From: Oscillospiraceae bacterium | GTDB lineage: Bacteria; Bacillota; Clostridia; Oscillospirales; Oscillospiraceae | Assembly (NCBI GenBank): GCA_017519975.1 | Contig: JAFWRM010000046.1 | Span: forward strand, 1 to 51,491 | Direction of reading: 5' to 3' | Length of the DNA: 51,491 nucleotides | In this document: one piece after another, positions 16,889 through 25,877 of the stretch | Layout: each line of letters begins with the position of its first letter | Numbering within the stretch: position 1 is the first letter of the stretch | The notes under the pieces: generated by a model | What the model saw: only the letters and a program-made list of their open reading frames with translations | Told to the model about the DNA's origin: nothing | Databases searched by the model: none | Made by a program: the position numbers and the translations under genes

Positions 16889-19333
16889 ATGTATGAGATC
16901 GACCGTTCCCTGCTCAGCCGGATCGACGCGCTGGAGCTGAGCGACCGCAACAAGCGCTGGAGAGCCGCGATGAAAGCCGCCCCCTGGCGCGTTTACGTAG
17001 ACAGAGAGCGTCTGGCCATCGAGTCGTGGAAGGAGACGGAGGGCGAGGATCTGGAGATCCGCACCGCCCGCATGCTGAAGAAAGTGATGGACAACGTGCC
17101 CATCCGCATCCATGAATTCGACGAGATCGTCGGCCGGCCCACCCCGGGCGTCATCGGCTGCCAGACCGCCATCAACACCTGCGGCGACTATATCCACGAC
17201 ATCTGGAACGACGACGGCGTGATCGGCGTCACGCTGGACGCGTCCGCCATTCTGAACCGCGAGGAGCTGGAGGTGCTGCGCGAGGCCGTGCGGATCTTCG
17301 AGCCGAACTGCATGCCCCGCCGCACCTACGAGGCGTGGCGCGAACTGGTCGGAGACTGGGCGGAGCAGGCCGAGGCCGCCAAGCTGAAGGACCCGGGCCT
17401 GCAGAACGGCATTACCGGGCAGAGCACCTCCACGCTGGACTGGCCCAACATCCTGCCCGCCGGCCTGAAGGCCTACATCCGCCGCTGCCAGGAGCATATC
17501 GACGCCTACATCGCCGAAGGCGGCACCGACGTGAACAAGGTGTACTTCTGGCGCGCCTCCATGATCGTTCTTCAGGCGGTGATCGACCACTCCCACCGGT
17601 ACGCCGCTCTGGCCCGGGAGATGGCGGATCAGACGGAGGACGGGGCGGAAAAGGCCCGCCTGCTCCGGATCGCGGAGACGTGCGACCACGTCCCTGAGAA
17701 TCCGCCGCGCACCTTCCATGAGGCGCTGCAGTTCATGGAGATGTGCTCGCTGGGAAAAATGTTCGAAAATCCGATGCAGAACAACAGCCACTGGGGCCGC
17801 GCCGACCAGTACCTGTACGGCTATTTCAAAAACGACCTGGCCAACGGCGTACCGCTGGAGGAGATCGCCTCGGACCTGGCGGACATGATCGGCCGCTGGG
17901 GCACCCAGACCTTCGTCTCCGACGACATGAACAAGGAGACCCACCAGATCAATTTCGGCATCAACAACGTCATGGTGGGCGGCCTCGGGCAGGATCATAC
18001 CGACATGAGCAACGAACTGAGCTATCTGTTCCTGCACGTGGTGGGCCTGCTGAAGCTGTCCTCCCCCACGGTCGGCCTGCGCTGGAACAGCCAGACGCCG
18101 GACTACATGATGGAAAAGGCCATCCGCACCAATCTCGCGACCCGCGGCGGAATCCCGCTGTTCCAGAACGACGAGATCATGATCGCCCGCTACGTGGAAT
18201 CCGGCATCCCCTACGAGGAGGCCTGCGAGTGGCGCGGCCTCGGCTGCGTGTACCCCTGCCTGCCCAACCGCGCCGAGCATTACGGTGCCGAGGGCGTGGC
18301 CGCCTACAATCTGGCGGGCGTTCTGCACATGACCCTGCACAACGGTCTGGACATCAACGGGAAGCAGACCGGCCCCAGGACGGGAGATCCCCGTTCCTTC
18401 GCCACCTTCGACGAGCTGTACGAGGCCTTTTTCGCCCAGCACAAGGCTCTGGTGTACCGGGGGCTCTGGCTCGGCGCCGTGGCCCGCGACATCGCCCATG
18501 AGTTCATCCGCACGCCGCTGCTCTCCATCCTCGGCATCGAGGCCAGCATGGATCTGGGGCAGGATCTGACCAAGGCGCACCCGGACTATTCCATGTTCGG
18601 CGTTTCCGACCGCGCGATCATCGACGTGGCCGACTCCTTCGTCGCCGTGAAGAACCTCGTGTACGATCAGAAGGTGCTCACCATGGACGAGCTGATGGAG
18701 GCGCTGGACGGCAACTTTGCCGGCGAGCGCGGAGCGGAGATCCGCCGCCTGTGCCTGCGCCAGCCGAAATACGGCAACGACATTCCGGAGGCGGACGAGA
18801 TGGTGAAACGCGTCTCCGATCGGTCCGCGGAGATCATCTACGCCTACGACAACGCGCCCTTCCGGAACATGATCATCTCCCGCGAGGGGCTTGCATGGCA
18901 TTACTTCGGCGGTCTGGGCGCCGGCGCGCTGCCCAACGGAAGACCCGCGCTGGAGCCTCTGAACGACGGTTCGCTGAGCCCGATGCGCGGAGCGGACAAA
19001 AACGGCCCCACCGCCGTGCTGCGCTCCGCGATGGCCTCCGGCTACAGCCGCGTATGCTGTGCCGCCGTGCTGAACCAGAAGTTCAACTCCTCGCTGCTCG
19101 CGTCCGACGAAAGCATCGCCAAGCTGGCGGCCTACACCAGGGCCTACATGAGCGCCGGCGGAAGCCACATCCAATACAACATTCTGGATACCGAACAGCT
19201 CAAGGACGCCAAGGCCAATCCCGAAAACTATCAGGACCTGATCGTGCGCATCGGCGGCTTCTCCGCCTATTTCGTGCAGCTGTCCAAGGGCATTCAGGAC
19301 GACGTGATCTACCGCAGCGAATTCGAGATCTGA
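16889..19333 (+). CDS. Glycyl radical enzyme of unknown substrate (GCVY active-site motif)
   Basis: 814 residues with the pyruvate-formate-lyase fold. An active-site Cys lies in RGLGCVYP (C453) and the glycyl-radical motif in VRIGGFSAYF near the C-terminus (G790). In many dehydratases and decarboxylases of this family the Cys is in GCxE, where the Glu acts as a base; here that position is Tyr455, so the reaction may differ. CC, the PFL signature, is also absent. Substrate unknown. GGAGG precedes the ATG well. The gene stands alone between its leader and a bidirectional terminator; no radical-SAM activase is in the window, so activation must come from elsewhere. Very strong GC bias at third codon positions. 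Confidence 0.9.
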   Translation: MYEIDRSLLSRIDALELSDRNKRWRAAMKAAPWRVYVDRERLAIESWKETEGEDLEIRTARMLKKVMDNVPIRIHEFDEIVGRPTPGVIGCQTAINTCGDYIHDIWNDDGVIGVTLDASAILNREELEVLREAVRIFEPNCMPRRTYEAWRELVGDWAEQAEAAKLKDPGLQNGITGQSTSTLDWPNILPAGLKAYIRRCQEHIDAYIAEGGTDVNKVYFWRASMIVLQAVIDHSHRYAALAREMADQTEDGAEKARLLRIAETCDHVPENPPRTFHEALQFMEMCSLGKMFENPMQNNSHWGRADQYLYGYFKNDLANGVPLEEIASDLADMIGRWGTQTFVSDDMNKETHQINFGINNVMVGGLGQDHTDMSNELSYLFLHVVGLLKLSSPTVGLRWNSQTPDYMMEKAIRTNLATRGGIPLFQNDEIMIARYVESGIPYEEACEWRGLGCVYPCLPNRAEHYGAEGVAAYNLAGVLHMTLHNGLDINGKQTGPRTGDPRSFATFDELYEAFFAQHKALVYRGLWLGAVARDIAHEFIRTPLLSILGIEASMDLGQDLTKAHPDYSMFGVSDRAIIDVADSFVAVKNLVYDQKVLTMDELMEALDGNFAGERGAEIRRLCLRQPKYGNDIPEADEMVKRVSDRSAEIIYAYDNAPFRNMIISREGLAWHYFGGLGAGALPNGRPALEPLNDGSLSPMRGADKNGPTAVLRSAMASGYSRVCCAAVLNQKFNSSLLASDESIAKLAAYTRAYMSAGGSHIQYNILDTEQLKDAKANPENYQDLIVRIGGFSAYFVQLSKGIQDDVIYRSEFEI

Positions 19334-19364
19334 ACATAAACGATCCATTCATGGAACACGGCAA

Positions 19365-19399
19365 CGGGCCTGGGATCTGCCAAGCAGATCCCAGGCCCG
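19365..19399. terminator. Strong bidirectional terminator between the two glycyl radical enzymes
   Basis: CGGGCCTGGGATCTGC (19365-19380), three-base loop, perfect complementary arm to 19399, with outer flanks that can extend the pairing. It serves the convergent genes on both sides. Confidence 0.85.
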
Positions 19400-19433
19400 T
19401 ATTTGCTGTGTCCGCCCCCGGAGGGGCCGCGGC

Positions 19434-21878
19434 TCACATTCTGTTTTCGTTTCTCGCGATGATGTCGTTCTGCAGGTCCGTCCCCAGTTCGATGAAGTAG
19501 GCGGAATAGCCCGCGATGCGGACCACAAGATCCCGGTACGAGGAGGGCTCCGCCTGCGCGGCGCGCAGCGTGTTGGTGTCCACCACGTTGTACTGGACCT
19601 CCAGACCGCCCTGATCGAAATAGGCCTTCGATACGTCGCGCAGCTTGTTGATGCCGTCCTGGTTGGCCAGCACGGAGGGATGCATTCTCAGGTTCAGGGC
19701 GATGCCGTCCATGAACCGGCTGTGATCGTAGCACAGCGCGGAGGTGAACACGGCGGTGGGGCCGTTCCGGTCGCGCCCCTGCGCGGGGGAGGCCGCGTCC
19801 GCGATGGGTTCGCCCGTCCGGCGTCCGTCCGGGGTCGCCCAGGTGTGATAGCCCTGCGCGATGTGGTCGGCCGCTCCGTACAGGCCGGCCTTGTAGATCG
19901 GGCTGCGGGCGCTGTACACGTTGTGGCACTGATCCACGTAGGTGTCGATGCACCACTTCATCTCCATGTCCGCGTAAGGATCGGCGTTGCCGAAGTGCGG
20001 CACTTCCGCCAGGATCTGCTGGCGCAGGGGCTCATACCCCTCCCAGTTGGCCATGACGGCGTCGTACAGCTCGCGGGTGGTGCACAGCTTCTTGTCAAAG
20101 CACATGTACTTGATGGTGGTGAAGGAATCGGCGATGGTGGCCAGGCCGGTGGCCGTGCCGCCGAAGCTGTTGTGCTTGGCCCCGCCGGCCACGATGTCCT
20201 TCCCCTGCTCCATGCATCCGTCGATGGAAATGGACAGGCCGGGCTGCGGCCAGAAGTAGGGCAGGAAAAGCTCGGAGAAGTTGTTCAGCGTGACGTGCCA
20301 GTCGAACACGTACTCGCTGATCTTCCGATAGGCCTCCCGGACCTGCTCGATGGAGGTCATCTCATACAGGAAGCCCGTGTGGATGGGGCACTGCTCCCCG
20401 TTGAACGGGTTCTTTCCGTCGTTCAGGGCCATGGCCAGCGCCACGCCGTAGTGCATGGAGGCGTGGGGCGCGGGCATGCCGTTGCCGCAGGGATAATCGT
20501 TGCCGCAGCCCACGATCTCCTGGCAGCCGATGATGCCGTAATCCCGGGCGTCGACGATATCCCAGCCCAGCTCGCGCATCAGGCTGGGAATGATGACCTC
20601 GTCGTTCTGGAACAGCGGCAGACCGCCCACCAGCTTGCTGGTCTCCAGCGCGCAGTCCCACAGCCGGTCCGAGCTGTTCTTATTGATGCGCAGGGAGATG
20701 GTGGGGTCGTGCAGCAGCAGCCTCCCCACGGTCTCCAGCACCATGTAGGTGACGGGGTTGGTGGCGTCCTCCCCGGTCTCCGGGATCACGCCGCCCAGCG
20801 TGGTGTGCTGATAGGTGTTGCCGATGCCGGTGGTGGTGGCCAGACGTCCCTTGCCGCCCTGGTAGAAGCAGTTGGCCTTCAGGAAGAACGCGTCGCAGAT
20901 CTCCTGCGCGTACTCCTCCGTGATCTTCCCCTCCTCCAGGTCTTTCTTCAGGAAGGGCCAGGTGTACTGGTCGAAGCGCCCCAGGGAGGGAGAGGGATAC
21001 GCCTCGAACAGCTGGATGAAGGTCTGGTACATCATCGTGCCCTGGACCGCTTCATAGAAGTTCCTGGCCGGTTTCTCAGACAGCCAGCGCAGGCTGTCCT
21101 CCATCATGTCCAGTTCCTTCCGGCGCGTTTCATCCGTCGTGGTCTGCTTTTTGCGCGCCACCGCCTCCGCGTACCGCAGACACAGTTCCGTACAGGCCTG
21201 GCACACCAGAGAAGCCGCCTTGTAGAAGGGATATTTCTCGGCGTCCTGACCCATCAGGCGCCCCTTGTGCTCCTCCAGCCAGTCGTCCGCCACCTTGCGG
21301 ATGGCCGCGTACCCCTGATTGATGATCTTGGGATAGCCGGCGATCAGATGGCCGGCCGGCAGCATGAGAATGGGCAGTTCCCCGTAGTCCGAGGCGTTCA
21401 GGCGGCGGAAATCCTCGTACCCGTCGGGCGCGGAGGCCTGAGCCACGGCGCCGATGAACTTATCTTCCCAGTACGGCGTATACTTGCGGAACAGCTCCAC
21501 GTCCTCCGGGGAAACGCTCATCTGTATCTCGTCCGTCTCGGGGGTATGATACAGCCCGTCCTCCCGGAGCGTCCACTCGCCGGACTCCACGCAGCCGAGC
21601 ACGAAGCCCACGCCGTGATAGCGGGGGTCGACGGTGCTGCCGCAGAAATGCTTGCCGGCGGAACCGACGATCAGTTCAAAATCTTCGATCTCCACCGTCA
21701 TGCGCTGGGTGATGTACAGATCGGTGAGGCCCTTCTTGATGATGGGCATCACGTGCTGGTACAGCTTGTCCGCCTCCGTGTACAGCGGAAGCAGCTGCGC
21801 GTCCTTCTGGATCACGCGGTCGCGGATCAGCTGACGCTCGTGCAGGATGCGGTCCGTTGCCGGTTTGAACGTATACAT
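19434..21878 (-). CDS. Glycyl radical enzyme (GCxE type), substrate unknown
   Basis: 814 residues, by chance the same length as its convergent neighbour, with the radical glycine also at residue 790 (VRIAGYSAYF). The active-site loop reads IIGCQEIVGCG, with Cys452 and Glu454, the GCxE arrangement of dehydratases, C-N and C-C lyases such as CutC, glycerol dehydratase and HPAD. A Cys-rich stretch (CQACTELCLRY, ~226-236) is also present. The precise reaction cannot be assigned. AAGGAGG six bases before ATG and a good promoter support the start. No activating enzyme gene is adjacent. Confidence 0.9.
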   Translation of the reverse strand: MYTFKPATDRILHERQLIRDRVIQKDAQLLPLYTEADKLYQHVMPIIKKGLTDLYITQRMTVEIEDFELIVGSAGKHFCGSTVDPRYHGVGFVLGCVESGEWTLREDGLYHTPETDEIQMSVSPEDVELFRKYTPYWEDKFIGAVAQASAPDGYEDFRRLNASDYGELPILMLPAGHLIAGYPKIINQGYAAIRKVADDWLEEHKGRLMGQDAEKYPFYKAASLVCQACTELCLRYAEAVARKKQTTTDETRRKELDMMEDSLRWLSEKPARNFYEAVQGTMMYQTFIQLFEAYPSPSLGRFDQYTWPFLKKDLEEGKITEEYAQEICDAFFLKANCFYQGGKGRLATTTGIGNTYQHTTLGGVIPETGEDATNPVTYMVLETVGRLLLHDPTISLRINKNSSDRLWDCALETSKLVGGLPLFQNDEVIIPSLMRELGWDIVDARDYGIIGCQEIVGCGNDYPCGNGMPAPHASMHYGVALAMALNDGKNPFNGEQCPIHTGFLYEMTSIEQVREAYRKISEYVFDWHVTLNNFSELFLPYFWPQPGLSISIDGCMEQGKDIVAGGAKHNSFGGTATGLATIADSFTTIKYMCFDKKLCTTRELYDAVMANWEGYEPLRQQILAEVPHFGNADPYADMEMKWCIDTYVDQCHNVYSARSPIYKAGLYGAADHIAQGYHTWATPDGRRTGEPIADAASPAQGRDRNGPTAVFTSALCYDHSRFMDGIALNLRMHPSVLANQDGINKLRDVSKAYFDQGGLEVQYNVVDTNTLRAAQAEPSSYRDLVVRIAGYSAYFIELGTDLQNDIIARNENRM

Positions 21879-21951
21879 GTCAGATCCTCCTTAATTCCAG
21901 CTTTTCCTTATTCTTTGATCCGGGCACGGCAGTACCCTTTTTTCCACTTTT

Positions 21952-21981
21952 ATTCTACCTCACGCCTTCCCCTTCTGTCCA
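21952..21981 (-). promoter_or_regulatory. Promoter of the second glycyl radical enzyme
   Basis: Minus strand TGGACA (21981..21976), 18 bases, TAGAAT (21957..21952), about 75 bases before the ATG. Confidence 0.6.
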
Positions 21982-22030
21982 CACAAATGCGGCATGAACT
22001 CATGCGTTTTGCGTCGCGCGTGCTTCCTTA

Positions 22031-22059
22031 TTGGCAACCCTTGCCGCTGATGATATAAT
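22031..22059 (+). promoter_or_regulatory. Promoter of the chromate transporter pair
   Basis: TTGGCA (22031-22036), 17 bases, TATAAT (22054-22059), followed by AAGG seven bases before the ATG at 22097. Confidence 0.8.
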
Positions 22060-22096
22060 GGCCGCAGTCAAAATAACAGAAACGGAAGGTCGAACG

Positions 22097-22660
22097 ATGA
22101 AACTGATCCCTGACCTTTTCCTCACGTTCGCCAAAGTGGGCGTTACCACCTTTGGCGGTGGCTACGCCATGCTCCCCGTTCTGCAGCGGGAGGTCGTGGA
22201 ATCCAAAGGCTGGGCCACGGAAGAGGAGCTGGCGGATATCTACGCGATCGGGCAGTGTACGCCCGGCGTGATCGCGGTGAACGTATCCACCTACATCGGC
22301 TACAAGAAAGCGCACGTCCCCGGTGCCGTCGCCGCCACCTTCGGCGTCGTGTTCCCGTCGCTTGTCATCATCATACTCATCACGGCGCTCATCCGGAATT
22401 TTTCCGAGATCGAATGGGTGCGGCACGCGCTGGCCGGCATCCGGGCGTGCGTCTGCGCGCTGGTCTTCAGCTCCGTGATCAAGCTCGCCAGGAAGGCGAT
22501 CCCGGATCTTGCGGCCTTTCTTGTGTTTGCCGCCGTGCTGATCCTGAGTCTGTTTACCGACGTTTCCAACGTGGTGTGGGTCGTGGCTGCCGGCGCCGCC
22601 GGCGTGATGATCCGCACGCTGTCCTCCCTCCGGAAAAAGAAGGGCGGTGACGGCACATGA
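22097..22660 (+). CDS. Chromate transporter family protein, first half
   Basis: 187 residues, a single CHR domain. FAKVGVTTFGGGYAMLPVLQREVVE near the start and the loop IGQCTPGVIAVNVSTYIGY are the family signature. Members occur as one long protein with two domains or, as here, as two short ones that probably work together. Several hydrophobic helices follow (~75-185). The family is named for chromate efflux, but the substrate in anaerobes is often unproven. It overlaps the second half by 4 bp. Confidence 0.93.
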   Translation: MKLIPDLFLTFAKVGVTTFGGGYAMLPVLQREVVESKGWATEEELADIYAIGQCTPGVIAVNVSTYIGYKKAHVPGAVAATFGVVFPSLVIIILITALIRNFSEIEWVRHALAGIRACVCALVFSSVIKLARKAIPDLAAFLVFAAVLILSLFTDVSNVVWVVAAGAAGVMIRTLSSLRKKKGGDGT

Positions 22661-23220
22661 TCTATCTGCAGCTGTTCTGGGAGTTTTTCAAAACCGGCCT
22701 GTTTTCCGTCGGCGGCGGACTGGCCACGCTCCCCTTCCTGTATGAGATGCAGGCCAGGACCGGCTGGTTCACGGTGGCGGACCTTTCCAACATGATCGCC
22801 GTGTCCGAATCCACTCCCGGCCCCATGGGCATCAACATGGCCACGTTCACGGGCTTCACCGTGGCCGGGATCCCGGGCGGCATCGTCGCAGTGGCGGGTG
22901 AGATCTGCCCGGCCTTTCTCATCATCATCGCCATCTACCGGCTTCTGGACCGTTTCAAGACCAACCGATACGTGCAATACGCCCTGTACGGCCTGCGGGC
23001 CGCCTCCGCCGCCCTCATTCTCGTGGCGGGTCTACGGGTTGCCGAGGCCGCCCTGCTGAACGTGCCCGCGTGGACAGCCTCCGGGGCGTTCACCGATCTG
23101 TTCCGGCCGCTGGCCATCGCGCTGGCCGTCACCGTTTTCCTTCTGTACCGCAGGCTCGGGAAGCATCCCCTGTGGTACATCCTGGCCTCCGGGCTGATCG
23201 GCGTGCTGCTGAAGCTGTGA
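22657..23220 (+). CDS. Chromate transporter family protein, second half
   Basis: 187 residues, a CHR domain with FFKTGLFSVGGGLATLPFLYEM and VSESTPGPMGINMATFTGF, followed by hydrophobic helices. It is coupled to the first half by an ATGA overlap and likely forms a heterodimer with it. Same caution about substrate. Confidence 0.93.
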   Translation: MIYLQLFWEFFKTGLFSVGGGLATLPFLYEMQARTGWFTVADLSNMIAVSESTPGPMGINMATFTGFTVAGIPGGIVAVAGEICPAFLIIIAIYRLLDRFKTNRYVQYALYGLRAASAALILVAGLRVAEAALLNVPAWTASGAFTDLFRPLAIALAVTVFLLYRRLGKHPLWYILASGLIGVLLKL

Positions 23221-23242
23221 GCCGGCATGCTCTCTCCGGGCA

Positions 23243-23271
23243 TTGAAAACACCAGATATTTATCATATAAT
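23243..23271 (+). promoter_or_regulatory. Promoter of the MtaA/UroD-like gene
   Basis: TTGAAA (23243-23248), 17 bases, TATAAT (23266-23271), in an AT-rich patch that stands out from its surroundings. Confidence 0.8.
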
Positions 23272-23313
23272 ATATTAAATTAAAGAAAAATACTGATTCA
23301 GGAGGTACCTCAG

Positions 23314-24423
23314 ATGTCCATTCCCTTTGATTCCAAGGAACTTGAGATCGTTAAGAGAGCGCCGAGCTTCAAGCGTGACGTGCCCGGCAAGCCGCTGTTC
23401 CGCTTCCCCGTAAGTGAGCGCGAAGCGATGCTCTCTCTCTTCCGGGGCGGTGACGGCGTATGGATGCCCTACGGCGTCGAGACCTCCCTGTTCTGCCCCC
23501 ACATCATCCCCGACAACATCGCCCGCGGTTTCGTGTACGAGGCCACGCCCTGGCCGGACCCCTACACCACATGGGACGACATGTTCGGCGTGAACTGGAC
23601 CTACGTTCCCCAGGTCGGCGGCTCCATGGAAACGCCCGGCCACCCTCATCTGTTTGAAGACGTGAACGACTGGAAGGAGAATCTGAAGATGCCCGACCCC
23701 TATTCCTGGGACTGGGACCAGAGCGGGCGCGACAATTACGAGTATCTCAGAAACAACGGCAAGGCCAACATGTTCTGGTTCCTCAACGGCTTTACCTTCG
23801 AGCGCCTGATCTCCTTCATGGGCTTCGAGGCCGCCGCCATGGCGCTGCTGGATGAGGATCAGGAGGACGCCCTGCACGAAATGCTCGAAGTGCTCGGCGA
23901 CCTGGGCGTCACGATCATGGATCTTGCCATCAAGACCTATGGTGACGGGATCTCCGGCTTCAACTACCACGACGACTGGGGCTCCCAGAAATCCCCGTTC
24001 TTCTCTTTCGCCGCCGGACAGGAATTCTTCGTCCCCGTGTGGCAGAAGCTGACGAGCTTTGCCAAGGGCAAGGGCAAGATCGCCGACCTGCACTCCTGCG
24101 GGCACAACGAGATGCAGATCGAAAACTACATCGCCGGCGGCTGGGACAGCTGGACCCCGATGGCGATGAACGACACCCACGAGCTGTACGAGAAGTACGG
24201 TGACCGGATCTGCATCGGCGTAGTGGCCGACGAGCTCCCCGAAAACGCCACCGAGGAAGAGCAGTACGAGGCGGGCAAGGCCTTCGCCGAAAAGTTCTGC
24301 AAGCCCGGCAAAGTCGCCTCCTTCAGCCTGTACTCTCCCCCGGTCATAACCGACGCCTACGCCAGAGGGCTGTACGAGACCAGCCGCCGGATTCTCGGCG
24401 GAGGACCGGCTCCGAAAACCTGA
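23314..24423 (+). CDS. Uroporphyrinogen decarboxylase/MtaA-like methyltransferase-type protein
   Basis: 369 residues with the URO-D-like TIM-barrel pattern (YHDDWGSQKSPFFS; LHSCGHNEMQIENYI; ICIGVVADELP). The H260-x-C262 motif and C329, 66 residues later, match the HxC...C zinc site of MtaA/MtbA-type methylcobamide methyltransferases more than the Arg-rich porphyrin site of true HemE. Anaerobes use such proteins in O-, S- or N-methyl metabolism with corrinoid partners, but no corrinoid protein is encoded nearby. The gene stands alone with its own promoter, AGGAGGT and terminator. Substrate unknown. Confidence 0.82.
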   Translation: MSIPFDSKELEIVKRAPSFKRDVPGKPLFRFPVSEREAMLSLFRGGDGVWMPYGVETSLFCPHIIPDNIARGFVYEATPWPDPYTTWDDMFGVNWTYVPQVGGSMETPGHPHLFEDVNDWKENLKMPDPYSWDWDQSGRDNYEYLRNNGKANMFWFLNGFTFERLISFMGFEAAAMALLDEDQEDALHEMLEVLGDLGVTIMDLAIKTYGDGISGFNYHDDWGSQKSPFFSFAAGQEFFVPVWQKLTSFAKGKGKIADLHSCGHNEMQIENYIAGGWDSWTPMAMNDTHELYEKYGDRICIGVVADELPENATEEEQYEAGKAFAEKFCKPGKVASFSLYSPPVITDAYARGLYETSRRILGGGPAPKT

Positions 24424-24434
24424 CACGCACGGAA

Positions 24435-24471
24435 ACGCGGCGCTGCGGAAAACTCCGCAGCGCCGCGTTTT
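24435..24471 (+). terminator. Intrinsic terminator of the MtaA/UroD-like gene
   Basis: ACGCGGCGCTGCGGA, four-base loop, perfect 15-base complementary arm, then TTTTC. It lies 12 bases after the stop codon. Its minus-strand reading also ends in T residues and may serve the convergent oxidoreductase gene. Confidence 0.9.
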
Positions 24472-24502
24472 TCATTTTCTCTTTTCACGCGGTCCCGGTC
24501 GG

Positions 24503-25873
24503 TCAGGCTCTCTCCGCCAGGCAGCGGGCCACGTACACGCCGCTGGCCGAGGCGTGCGACAGCGAGTGCGTCACGCCGCTGCCGTCCCCGATGACGAACA
24601 GGCCGGGATGGTTGGTCTCCAGACTTTCGTCCAGCTTTACCTCCATGTTGTAGAACTTGACCTCCACGCCGTACAGCAGCGTGTCGTCGTTGGCCGTGCC
24701 GGGGGCGATCTTGTCCAGGGCGTAGATCATCTCGATGATCCCGTCCAGGATCCGCTTGGGCAGCACGAGGCTCAGATCGCCGGGCGTCGCGTCCAGGGTC
24801 GGCCGGACCGTGCCCTCCCGGATGCGCTTTTCGTTGCTTCTGCGGCCGCGCTCCAGATCGCCGAAGCGCTGCACGATCACGCCGCCGCCCAGCATGTTGG
24901 ACAGCCGGGCGATGCTCTCGCCGTACCCGTTGCTGTCCTTGAACGGGTCGGAAAAGTGCTTGGATACGAGCAGGGCAAAGTTCGTGTTTTCCGTCTTGCG
25001 GGCGGGATCCTCGAAGCTGTGGCCGTTGACGGTGACGATGCCATTGGTGTTTTCGTTCACGACGATGCCGTTGGGGTTCATGCAGAAGGTTCGGACGTTA
25101 TCCTCGAATTTCTCCGTGCGATAGACGATCTTGCTCTCATAGAGCTTGTCCGTCAGATGGGAGAAGATCACGGCCGGCAGTTCCACCCGCACGCCGATGT
25201 CCACCCGGTTGGAGCAGGTGGGGATCTCCAGTTCACGGCACACGTGCTCCATCCACTTGCTGCCGCTCCGGCCGACGGACACGATGCAGTACCGGCATTC
25301 CTCCTGCCCTCCGCTGAAGATCACACGGTAGCCGCCGTCGATGGGCTGAATGTCTTCCACCGGCGTCATGAACCGGAATTCGATCCGATCCTTCATCTCC
25401 TCGTACAGCCGGCCCAGCACCACATAGTTGATGTCCGTACCCAGATGGCGGACGGAGGCGTCCAGCAGGGTCAGCTTGTTCTGCATGCAGATCTTCTTGA
25501 ATTCGCTGCCCGCGGTGGTGTACCGCTTCGTCCCCTCGCCGCCGTGGGATACGTTGATTCCGTCCACGTACTCCATCAGCTCCAGGGCCTTTTCCCTGCC
25601 GATGTACTCATACAGCGTACCGCCGAAATCATTGGTGATGTTGTACTTGCCGTCGGAAAAGGCGCCGGCCCCGCCGAAGCCCTTCATGATGGCGCAGGTG
25701 GAGCAGTGGACGCAGGTCTTCACTTTTTTCCCGTCGATCGGGCAGCGGCGCTTCTCCAGCGGGTACCCCGCCTCGAATACCGCCACCTTCAGGTCCGGCC
25801 TTCTCTTCATCAGCTCCAGCGCGGAGAAGATGCCGCCGGGGCCCGCCCCGATAATGATCACGTCATATTTCAT
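24503..25873 (-). CDS. FAD-dependent oxidoreductase (putative dehydrogenase)
   Basis: 456 residues. An N-terminal dinucleotide-binding motif (IIIGAGPGGIFSALEL) and a C-terminal FAD motif (GLFVIGDGSGVTHSLSHASASG) enclose a Cys-rich insert (CPIDGKKVKTCVHCSTCAIM, ~45-65) and GFGGAGAFSDGKYN. This pattern is typical of the large clostridial family of FAD-dependent dehydrogenases; no specific substrate is known to me. The ATG at 25873 has GGGAG seven bases upstream. It overlaps or abuts the lipase-like gene upstream, whose stop is 5 bp away, so both are co-transcribed. Confidence 0.87.
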   Translation of the reverse strand: MKYDVIIIGAGPGGIFSALELMKRRPDLKVAVFEAGYPLEKRRCPIDGKKVKTCVHCSTCAIMKGFGGAGAFSDGKYNITNDFGGTLYEYIGREKALELMEYVDGINVSHGGEGTKRYTTAGSEFKKICMQNKLTLLDASVRHLGTDINYVVLGRLYEEMKDRIEFRFMTPVEDIQPIDGGYRVIFSGGQEECRYCIVSVGRSGSKWMEHVCRELEIPTCSNRVDIGVRVELPAVIFSHLTDKLYESKIVYRTEKFEDNVRTFCMNPNGIVVNENTNGIVTVNGHSFEDPARKTENTNFALLVSKHFSDPFKDSNGYGESIARLSNMLGGGVIVQRFGDLERGRRSNEKRIREGTVRPTLDATPGDLSLVLPKRILDGIIEMIYALDKIAPGTANDDTLLYGVEVKFYNMEVKLDESLETNHPGLFVIGDGSGVTHSLSHASASGVYVARCLAERA

Positions 25874-25877
25874 CATA

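Noticed and set aside
16748-19348. 866-codon open frame on the minus strand
   Set aside because: It is antisense to the first glycyl radical enzyme, His/Val/Gly-rich without motifs, and shares a GC-skewed reading frame effect.
19680-22058. 792-codon open frame on the plus strand
   Set aside because: It is antisense to the second glycyl radical enzyme, with no start signal and no domain.
23275-24426. 383-codon open frame on the minus strand
   Set aside because: It is antisense to the MtaA/UroD-like gene, which has promoter, ribosome binding site and terminator.
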